Positions 57,688 to 64,000 of a stretch of DNA of 64,000 nt are shown here, piece after piece. The notes below the pieces were generated by a model. That model saw nothing but the letters and a program-made list of their open reading frames with translations. It had not been told where the DNA came from and did no database searches. Position numbers and translations under genes: made by a program. Positions within the stretch are counted from its first letter, which is position 1; every line of letters starts with the position of its first letter. Where the stretch lies: positions 1 to 64,000 of the forward strand of contig CAMZGS010000005.1 in assembly GCA_947306475.1 (NCBI GenBank). Reading direction: 5' to 3'. Origin of the DNA: an uncultured Comamonas sp. Its GTDB lineage: Bacteria; Pseudomonadota; Gammaproteobacteria; Burkholderiales; Burkholderiaceae_C.

Positions 57688-59478
57688 ATGAGTTTTTCCG
57701 CCCCCGTCAAAGACATGCTGTTTGCCATGGAGCACCTGGCCAACATCGAACAAGTGGCCCAGATCCCCGGCTTTGAGGATGCCGGTCTGGAAACCGCCCA
57801 GGCCGTGCTGGAAGAGTGCGCCAAGCTGTGTGAAGGCGCCATCGAGCCGCTGAACATCATTGGTGACACCCAGCCCTCCAGCCTCAAGGACGGCGTGGTC
57901 ACCACCACCCCCGGCTTCAAGGAGGCTTACCAGCAGTTTGTCGAAGGCGGCTGGCAGGGGCTGCAGCATCCGGTGGACTTTGGCGGCCAGGGCCTGCCCA
58001 AGACCATCGGCGCCGCATGCCTGGAAATGCTCAACAGCGCCAACCTGAGCTTTGCCCTGTGCCCGCTGCTGACCGACGGCGCCATCGAGGCCCTGCTGAC
58101 CGCTGGTGGCGACGAGCTCAAGGCCACCTATCTGGAAAAGCTCATCTCCGGCCAGTGGACCGGCACCATGAACCTGACCGAGCCCCAGGCTGGCTCCGAC
58201 CTGTCGCTGGTGCGCACCAAGGCCGAACCCCAGCCCGATGGCACCTACAAGATCTCCGGCACCAAGATCTTCATCACCTACGGTGAGCACGACATGGCCG
58301 AAAACATCGTCCACCTGGTGCTGGCACGCGTCAATGGCGCTCCCGAAGGTGTCAAGGGCATCAGCCTGTTTGTGGTGCCCAAGTTCCTGGTCAACGCCGA
58401 CGGCAGCCTGGGCGCGCGCAACGACGTGCACTGCGTCTCCATCGAGCACAAGATGGGTATCAAGGCCAGCCCCACGGCTGTGCTGCAGTTTGGCGACAAC
58501 GGCGGCGCCATCGGCTACCTGGTGGGCGAGGAAAACCGCGGCCTCGAATACATGTTCATCATGATGAACGCCGCCCGCTACGGCGTGGGCCTGCAGGGCG
58601 TGGCCATTGCCGAGCGCGCCTACCAGCGTGCCGTGCAGTACGCCCGCGAGCGCGTGCAAAGCCGCCCCGTCGATGGCAGCGTGGCCGGTGCCGCCAGCAT
58701 CATCCACCACCCCGACGTGCGCCGCATGCTGATGACCATGCGTGCCTACACCGAAGGCTGCCGCGCCATGGCCAGCACCGCCGCTGCGGCCTACGACGCC
58801 GCCCACCACCATCCCGATCCGGAAGTGCGCAAGGCCAACGCCACCTTCTACGAATTCATGGTGCCGCTGGTCAAGGGCTTCAGCACCGAGATGAGCCTGG
58901 AAGTGACCAGCCTGGGCGTGCAGGTGCACGGCGGCATGGGCTTCATTGAAGAAACCGGCGCTGCGCAGTACTACCGCGATGCCAAGATCCTGACCATCTA
59001 CGAAGGCACCACCGCCATCCAGGCCAACGACCTGGTCGGCCGCAAGACCGCGCGCGACGGTGGCGAGAACGCCCGCGCCATTGCCGCGCAGATCGCCAAG
59101 ACCGAAGAGGCCCTGCGCGCCAGCGGCACGCCCGCAGCCCTGTCGATGGCCGAGCGTCTGCAGGCCGCACGCGAAGCCTTCCTGCAGGCCGTGGACTTTG
59201 TCGCCGGCAAGGCCAAGGCTTCGCCCAATGCCGTGTACGCCGGCAGCGTGCCGTATCTGATGCTGACCGGCAACCTGGTGGCCGGCTGGCAGATGGGCCG
59301 CGCCCTGCTGGTGGCACAAGAGCAACTGGCCGTTGGCAACGACGTGGCGTTCATGCAGGCCAAGATCACTACGGCGCAGTTCTACGCCGAGCACATCCTG
59401 ACCAAGGTGCCCGGCCTGGCACACACCGTCTGCACGGGTGGTGAGAGTGCCTGCGCCCTGCCGCTGGATGCGTTCTGA
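57688..59478 (+). CDS. Acyl-CoA dehydrogenase
   Basis: 596 residues, the longer FadE-like type with a C-terminal extension. The FAD/substrate phrase MNLTEPQAGSDLSLVRTKA, GENRGLEYMFIMMNAARYGVGLQG-like segment, and catalytic glutamate in YEGTTAIQANDLVGRK are present. The ATG at 57688 has AGGAG 8 nt upstream; the longer frame is rejected. It lies 128 bp behind etfA and would feed electrons to that flavoprotein. Chain-length specificity is unknown. Confidence 0.95.
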   Translation: MSFSAPVKDMLFAMEHLANIEQVAQIPGFEDAGLETAQAVLEECAKLCEGAIEPLNIIGDTQPSSLKDGVVTTTPGFKEAYQQFVEGGWQGLQHPVDFGGQGLPKTIGAACLEMLNSANLSFALCPLLTDGAIEALLTAGGDELKATYLEKLISGQWTGTMNLTEPQAGSDLSLVRTKAEPQPDGTYKISGTKIFITYGEHDMAENIVHLVLARVNGAPEGVKGISLFVVPKFLVNADGSLGARNDVHCVSIEHKMGIKASPTAVLQFGDNGGAIGYLVGEENRGLEYMFIMMNAARYGVGLQGVAIAERAYQRAVQYARERVQSRPVDGSVAGAASIIHHPDVRRMLMTMRAYTEGCRAMASTAAAAYDAAHHHPDPEVRKANATFYEFMVPLVKGFSTEMSLEVTSLGVQVHGGMGFIEETGAAQYYRDAKILTIYEGTTAIQANDLVGRKTARDGGENARAIAAQIAKTEEALRASGTPAALSMAERLQAAREAFLQAVDFVAGKAKASPNAVYAGSVPYLMLTGNLVAGWQMGRALLVAQEQLAVGNDVAFMQAKITTAQFYAEHILTKVPGLAHTVCTGGESACALPLDAF

Positions 59479-59522
59479 GTCGCCTTGGCAACTCGGCATC
59501 TGAGCACTTGGTGCTAAAAACG

Positions 59523-59600
59523 TAGCTGTTGGCGCTTGTTGCTTCTTGATTTCAGGTACTTTTCCATTTGAAATCAAGAACTGGTAAGCGCTGGCAGCTA
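59523..59600. repeat. Intergenic dyad repeat downstream of the acyl-CoA dehydrogenase gene
   Basis: Arms TAGCTGTTGGCGCTTGTT (59523) and TAAGCGCTGGCAGCTA (59585), with inner TTGATTTCAGG/AATCAAG segments that also pair. A T7 run follows. Confidence 0.85.
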
Positions 59601-59634
59601 TTTTTTTATAAAACCCTTCAAGGAGACCCCGCCC

Positions 59635-60591
59635 ATGTCACGTTTGCCTGCTGCCCTGCAGAACCTGCGCCTGCCGCTCATCGGCTCCCCGTTGTTCATC
59701 ATCAGCAACCCGCAACTGGTGATTGCCCAATGCAAGGCGGGGATCGTCGGTTCCATGCCTGCACTCAACGCCCGCCCGGCAGCGCAGCTCGATGACTGGC
59801 TGGCCGAGATCACCGAAACCCTGGCCGCCTGGAATGCCGCCCATCCCGAGCAACCAGCAGCCCCCTTTGCCATCAACCAGATCGTGCACAAGAGCAACGA
59901 CCGGCTGGAGCAGGACATGCAGGTCTGCGCCAAATACAAGGTGCCGCTGGTCATCACCAGCCTGGGCGCGCGCGAGGACGTCAACCAGGGCGTGCACAGC
60001 TGGGGCGGGGTGGTGCTGCACGATGTGATCAACAATCGGTTCGCCCACAAAGCCATTGAAAAGGGCGCCGATGGCCTGATCGCCGTGGCCGCTGGTGCCG
60101 GTGGCCATGCGGGCAGCAAAAGCCCGTTTGCCCTGGTGCAGGAAATCCGCCAGTGGTTCGATGGCCCGCTGGCCCTCTCGGGTGCGATTGCCTCAGGCGG
60201 TGCCATCCTGGCTGCGCAGGCCATGGGCGCCGACTTTGCCTACATGGGCTCGGCCTTCATCGCCACGCACGAGGCCCGCGCCAGCCAGGCCTACAAGCAG
60301 GCCATCGTCGAGTGCAATTCGGACGACATCGTGTACACCAACCTGTTCACCGGCGTGCATGGCAACTATCTGGCACCGTCCATCCGCGCTGCGGGCCTGG
60401 ATCCGGAGCACTTGCCTGAGGCCGATCCGAGCAAGATGAACTTCGGCGGCAACACCGCTGCCAAGGCCTGGAAGGACATCTGGGGCTGCGGGCAGGGCAT
60501 TGGTGCCATCGACAAAATCCAGTCGGCCGCTGAGCTGATTGCCCAGCTGCAGGCCGAGTACCAGGCGGCACGCCAGCGCCTGCTGGGCTGA
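59635..60591 (+). CDS. Nitronate monooxygenase-family flavoprotein
   Basis: FMN-dependent TIM-barrel enzyme of the NMO/2-nitropropane dioxygenase family, 318 residues. N-terminal PLIGSPLFIISNPQLVIAQCKAGIVGSMPA, FMN-phosphate loop AVAAGAGGHAG, and ALSGAIASGGAILAAQAMGADFAYMGSAFIAT. AAGGAG lies 9 nt upstream. Family members oxidise nitronates or act as enoyl reductases; the substrate here is not shown. Confidence 0.92.
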   Translation: MSRLPAALQNLRLPLIGSPLFIISNPQLVIAQCKAGIVGSMPALNARPAAQLDDWLAEITETLAAWNAAHPEQPAAPFAINQIVHKSNDRLEQDMQVCAKYKVPLVITSLGAREDVNQGVHSWGGVVLHDVINNRFAHKAIEKGADGLIAVAAGAGGHAGSKSPFALVQEIRQWFDGPLALSGAIASGGAILAAQAMGADFAYMGSAFIATHEARASQAYKQAIVECNSDDIVYTNLFTGVHGNYLAPSIRAAGLDPEHLPEADPSKMNFGGNTAAKAWKDIWGCGQGIGAIDKIQSAAELIAQLQAEYQAARQRLLG

Positions 60592-60604
60592 ACACCGCCC
60601 AGAT

Positions 60605-60642
60605 GAAAAAACCTCCGGCGCTGCGCAGCGCCGGAGGTTTTT
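60605..60642. terminator. Bidirectional terminator between the NMO-like gene and glmM
   Basis: Perfect inverted repeat AAAAAACCTCCGGCGCTGC with its complement, ending in T6 on the + strand and A6 on the other, between convergent genes. Confidence 0.95.
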
Positions 60643-60677
60643 TGCAGGTGGTGTGCGAGGCAGGGGAGAAACCGCCC

Positions 60678-62009
60678 TCAGGCACGCAGGCTGTCGGCCA
60701 GGCGCTGTGCCCAGGTGCAGGCCAGCGCCTCATCCTGCGCCTCGACCATGATGCGCAGCAGTGGCTCGGTGCCGCTGGGGCGAATCAGCACCCGGCCTTG
60801 CCCCGCCAGCGCCGCCTCGGCCTCAGCACGCGCTGCCTGCAGGGCAGTGCTGCCTTGCCAGTCCTGCCCGGGGTAGAGGCGCACATTGATCAGCTCCTGC
60901 GGGAAGAGCTGCAAATCCTGCAGCAGCTGCGCCAGGGTCTTGCCGCTGCGCACGCAGGCCTGCAGCACCTGCAATGCGCTGATCAGGCCATCACCCGTGG
61001 AGTGCTTGTCCAGCGCCAGCAGGTGGCCCGAGCCTTCGCCGCCCAGCTGCCAGCCTTTGGCACACAATTGCTCCAGCACATAGCGGTCGCCCACCTTGGC
61101 GCGCACAAATTCCACCCCTTGCCGCTGCAGGGCCAGTTCCACCGCCATATTGGTCATCAGCGTGCCCACGGCGCCAGGCACCGGCTGGCCCTGCTGCAGG
61201 CGGTCCTGCACCATCAGGTAGAGCAGCTCATCGCCATTGAAGATGCGCCCCTGGGCATCGACCATGAGCAGGCGATCGGCATCGCCATCCAGGGCCACGC
61301 CGTAGTCGGCATGGTTGGCCCGCACGGCCAGCGCCAGGGCCTCGGGATGGGTGGCCCCCACCTGATCGTTGATGTTCAACCCGTTGGGCTGGCAGCCTAT
61401 GGCGATCACCTCTGCCCCCAGTTCGTGAAACACCTTGGGTGCAATGTGGTAGGCCGCGCCGTGGGCGGCATCGACCACGATCTTCAGACCGTGCAGGGAC
61501 AGGTCGCTGGCAAACGTGCTCTTGCAGAACTCGATGTAGCGGCCCGCAGCATCGTCCAGGCGCTGTGCCTTGCCCAGCTCGGCAGAGCCGACCCACTGCG
61601 GCTCTTCAGCCAGGGCCGCTTCCACATCTTCCTCCCACTGATCGGGCAGCTTGTTGCCCTGGGCGCTGAAGAACTTGATGCCGTTGTCGGGGTAGGGGTT
61701 GTGGCTGGCGCTGATGACGATGCCCAGCTGGGCACGCTGGGCGCGCGTCAGATAGGCCACCCCCGGCGTTGGCAGCGGGCCCAGCAGCATGACGCTGGCA
61801 CCTGCGGAGTTCAAACCAGACTCCAGCGCCGCCTCCAGCATGTAGCCGGAGATGCGTGTGTCCTTGCCGATGAGCACCAGGGGCTTGTCGTGGCTGCGTT
61901 TGAGCACGCGCCCCACCGCATTGCCCAGGCGCAGCACAAAGTCCGGGGTGATGGGCGCCTGCCCCACGGTGCCACGGATGCCATCGGTGCCAAAAAACTT
62001 GCGTGTCAT
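60678..62009 (-). CDS. glmM: Phosphoglucosamine mutase
   Basis: Converts glucosamine-6-phosphate to glucosamine-1-phosphate for peptidoglycan and LPS. 443 residues. N-terminus [10 protein letters not shown], active-site phosphoserine in [13 protein letters not shown] (S102), metal loop DGDADRLL, C-terminal [16 protein letters not shown]. The start at 62009 matches the family; the frame upstream overlaps folP. Conserved order ftsH-folP-glmM. Confidence 0.97.
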   Translation of the reverse strand: MTRKFFGTDGIRGTVGQAPITPDFVLRLGNAVGRVLKRSHDKPLVLIGKDTRISGYMLEAALESGLNSAGASVMLLGPLPTPGVAYLTRAQRAQLGIVISASHNPYPDNGIKFFSAQGNKLPDQWEEDVEAALAEEPQWVGSAELGKAQRLDDAAGRYIEFCKSTFASDLSLHGLKIVVDAAHGAAYHIAPKVFHELGAEVIAIGCQPNGLNINDQVGATHPEALALAVRANHADYGVALDGDADRLLMVDAQGRIFNGDELLYLMVQDRLQQGQPVPGAVGTLMTNMAVELALQRQGVEFVRAKVGDRYVLEQLCAKGWQLGGEGSGHLLALDKHSTGDGLISALQVLQACVRSGKTLAQLLQDLQLFPQELINVRLYPGQDWQGSTALQAARAEAEAALAGQGRVLIRPSGTEPLLRIMVEAQDEALACTWAQRLADSLRA

Positions 62010-62029
62010 GGTGTTTGTCTCGTTGTGTG

Positions 62030-62866
62030 TCAAATGTCGTTGTCGTGCATGGCCTGCCACACCCTCAGCGCGGTCACGGTTTCGGCCACGTCGTGCACGC
62101 GCACGATACGGGCGCCACGCTCCACCGCCAGCAAGGCAGCGGCCACGCTGGGCAGCATGCGCTCCTGCACCGGCAGATCGCACACCTGGCCCAGTGAGCT
62201 CTTGCGCGACCAGCCTGCCAGGAGCGGAAATTCTGTGCCCAGCAGCTCCCTTTGCCGCGCCAGCAGGGCAAAGTTCTGGGCCACGCTCTTGCCAAAGCCG
62301 ATGCCGTAGTCCCAGACAATGCGGGCTGCATCGACCCCCAGGTCACGCAGCGCCTGCGTCTGCTGTTGCAGGAAATCAAGCACCTGTGGCACGGGATCGC
62401 CCTCCATGGGCTGCACCTGCATGTCCAGCGGGGTCTTGTGCATGTGCATCAGCACGATCCCACAGTTGGGGTGGTCTGCCACCACCGCCTGTGCCCCTGG
62501 CTGACGCAGCGCCCAGATGTCGTTGATGATGTCGGCCCCGGCATCCAGCACCGCCTGCATGACGGCGGCCTTGTTGGTATCGACGGAGATGGGCACGCCA
62601 AAGCGCACCGCCTCCTGCACCACGGGCAGAACGCGTTGCAGCTCCTCCTCCTCAGGCACTACGGGAGAGCCCGGCCGGGTGGACTCGCCGCCAATGTCCA
62701 GGATATGCGCCCCGTCCTTGAGCAGCTTTTCCGCATGCTGCAGGGCGGCGGCAATGCCGTGGTGGCGTCCGCCATCGGAAAAGGAGTCCGGGGTGTTGTT
62801 CACAATGCCCATCACCAATGGGCGCGTCAGGTCCAGGGAAAAACGTGTGGTCTGCCAGATGGCCAT
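62030..62866 (-). CDS. folP: Dihydropteroate synthase
   Basis: Condenses p-aminobenzoate with dihydropterin pyrophosphate; target of sulfonamides. 278 residues. Signatures [15 protein letters not shown] and [11 protein letters not shown], then [19 protein letters not shown] and GWSRKSS. The ATG at 62866 gives the family N-terminus; the frame continues upstream through the ftsH terminator and is rejected. glmM follows by 20 bp. Confidence 0.96.
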   Translation of the reverse strand: MAIWQTTRFSLDLTRPLVMGIVNNTPDSFSDGGRHHGIAAALQHAEKLLKDGAHILDIGGESTRPGSPVVPEEEELQRVLPVVQEAVRFGVPISVDTNKAAVMQAVLDAGADIINDIWALRQPGAQAVVADHPNCGIVLMHMHKTPLDMQVQPMEGDPVPQVLDFLQQQTQALRDLGVDAARIVWDYGIGFGKSVAQNFALLARQRELLGTEFPLLAGWSRKSSLGQVCDLPVQERMLPSVAAALLAVERGARIVRVHDVAETVTALRVWQAMHDNDI

Positions 62867-62890
62867 AGCAATAAAGCCCCAGGAAAAAAG

Positions 62891-62913
62891 AAAAAAGGGG
62901 CCAATGTGGCCCC
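62891..62913 (-). terminator. Terminator between ftsH and folP
   Basis: On the minus strand GGGGCC/GGCCCC with a 5-nt loop followed by T6CT6. It interrupts the ftsH-folP-glmM order, so folP-glmM need a nearby promoter or read-through. Confidence 0.85.
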
Positions 62914-62932
62914 AGGGGGAATGCACTACAAC

Positions 62933-64000
62933 TCAGGTTGCGCTGGGAGAGGGCGTGTGCGCTGCGGGCGTGCCGCCGCTGTCGTTGCCATCGTCCTTGG
63001 GCTGGCTGGGCTGGCGCGGCGTCCAGTCCTTGGGCGGGCTGGGCTCGCGGCCTTCCATGATGGCATCAAGCTGCTCCGCGTCGATGGTCTCCCACTCCAG
63101 CATGGCATTGGCCATGGCGTGCATCTTGTCCTTGTTCTCTTCGATGAGCCTGCGCGCCAGGGCGTACTGCTCGTCGATGATGCGACGCACCTCGGCATCG
63201 ACCTTCTGCATGGTTTCTTCGCTGATGTTGCTGGGCTTGCTCATGGAGCGGCCCAGGAACGGCTCGCCTTCCTGTTCGGCATAGACCATCGGCCCCAGGG
63301 CATCGCTCATGCCGTAGCGCGTCACCATGTCACGGGCGATTTGCGTGGCACGCTCGAAGTCGTTGCTGGCGCCCGTGGTCATCTGGTTCATGAACACTTC
63401 TTCGGCAATGCGGCCGCCGAACAGCATGGCGATCTGGTTGAGCATGTACTCCTTGTCGTAGGAGTAGCGGTCCTTCTCGGGCAGGCTCATGGTCACGCCC
63501 AGGGCACGGCCACGGGGGATGATGGTGACCTTGTGCACCGGATCGCACTTGGGCAGCAGGCGGCCAATCAGGGCGTGGCCCGCCTCGTGGTAGGCGGTGT
63601 TGCGGCGCTCCTCCTCGGGCATGACCATGCTCTTGCGCTCGGGGCCCATGATGATCTTGTCCTTGGCCTTTTCGAAGTCCTGCATCTCCACCACGCGGGC
63701 GTTGCGGCGCGCAGCCATCAGGGCGGCTTCGTTGCACAGGTTGGCCAGGTCGGCGCCGCTCATGCCGGGCGTGCCGCGTGCCAGCACGGAGGGGTTGACG
63801 TCCTCACCCACCGGGATCTTGCGCATGTGCACCGCCAGAATCTGCTCACGGCCGCGGATGTCGGGCAGGGTGACGTACACCTGACGGTCAAAGCGCCCCG
63901 GACGCAGCAGGGCTGCATCCAGAATGTCCGGGCGGTTGGTGGCAGCCACCACGATCACGCCCAGGTTGGTCTCAAAACCGTCCATTTCGACCAGCATCTG
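62933..64000 (-). CDS. ftsH: ATP-dependent zinc metalloprotease FtsH, C-terminal part (cut by window edge)
   Basis: Membrane-bound AAA+ protease degrading membrane proteins and regulators such as sigma32. Only about the last 355 residues are in the window: the end of the AAA module (VVAATNRPDILDAALLRPGRFDRQ, second region of homology), the zinc motif HEAGH, and the protease domain (EEVFMNQMTTGASNDFERATQIARDMV). The C-terminal tail is Pro/Ser-rich. The start lies beyond 64000 on the minus strand; the frame is open to the edge. Confidence 0.97.
   Translation of the reverse strand, partial: QMLVEMDGFETNLGVIVVAATNRPDILDAALLRPGRFDRQVYVTLPDIRGREQILAVHMRKIPVGEDVNPSVLARGTPGMSGADLANLCNEAALMAARRNARVVEMQDFEKAKDKIIMGPERKSMVMPEEERRNTAYHEAGHALIGRLLPKCDPVHKVTIIPRGRALGVTMSLPEKDRYSYDKEYMLNQIAMLFGGRIAEEVFMNQMTTGASNDFERATQIARDMVTRYGMSDALGPMVYAEQEGEPFLGRSMSKPSNISEETMQKVDAEVRRIIDEQYALARRLIEENKDKMHAMANAMLEWETIDAEQLDAIMEGREPSPPKDWTPRQPSQPKDDGNDSGGTPAAHTPSPSAT

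Noticed and set aside
57571-59577. 668-codon minus-strand frame opposite the acyl-CoA dehydrogenase gene
   Set aside because: Antisense shadow with repetitive Gly/His/Val composition.
60603-62309. 568-codon + strand frame opposite glmM and folP
   Set aside because: Starts in a terminator and is antisense to two recognised genes.

Overview
The window joins two kinds of DNA. Positions 1 to about 29,256 are the right-hand part of a podovirus-type prophage, cut off by the left window edge. Positions 29,256 to 64,000 are chromosomal housekeeping genes of a GC-rich betaproteobacterium. Three things point to Comamonadaceae (Comamonas/Acidovorax-like): the gene content (hemCDXY next to ppc, etfBA plus an acyl-CoA dehydrogenase, ftsH-folP-glmM, a thiC TPP riboswitch), the protein sequences, and a family of dyad-symmetric intergenic repeats built on AGCGCTGGCAGCTA. 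The genus is inference.

Prophage layout, mostly + strand: a 2425-residue polyvalent virion protein with three enzyme-like modules (220-7497); a block of tail, adhesin and other virion proteins (7874-15770); terminase large subunit, portal, a small protein, scaffold, N4-gp56-type major capsid, decoration-like protein, head-tail adaptor and an internal virion protein (15941-24695); a secreted moron on the minus strand; a hicBA-type toxin-antitoxin pair; an immunity-like switch of two divergent Arc-type repressors plus a KilA-N protein, with a perfect 19-bp operator-like palindrome (25781-27516); and a lysis cassette of holin, SAR-type endolysin, Rz and embedded Rz1 (27654-29105). The prophage ends at the 3' end of a tRNA-Leu(CAA) gene, a typical integration site. 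Integrase, replication genes and the other att site would lie beyond the left edge.

The most striking unexplained signal is a bipartite motif found only in the prophage. Its first block is CCCCCGNNTAGGGTT. It lies 41, 41, 41, 42 and 45 nt before the first start codon of five transcription units, with a sixth, degenerate copy in tandem at the first site. In three of the five a second block, ACACTGC, begins exactly 30 nt after the T of TAGGG. Two copies come directly after rho-independent terminators. This looks like a phage-specific late promoter with a fixed short leader, or a combined transcription and translation control element. One copy drives a 26-codon leader ORF that overlaps the terminase start by ATGA.

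Chromosomal layout: tRNA-Leu; cysM and tusA (sulfur metabolism); galU; valS; hemCDXY (minus) divergent from ppc; a di-heme cytochrome c peroxidase divergent from an acyl-CoA synthetase; a TPP riboswitch with thiC; a zinc alcohol dehydrogenase; mltB; a MoxR/DUF58/transglutaminase operon divergent from a histone-deacetylase-family gene and an enoyl-CoA hydratase; etfBA and an acyl-CoA dehydrogenase (beta-oxidation electron transfer); a nitronate-monooxygenase-like flavoprotein; then glmM, folP and the C-terminal part of ftsH on the minus strand up to the right edge.
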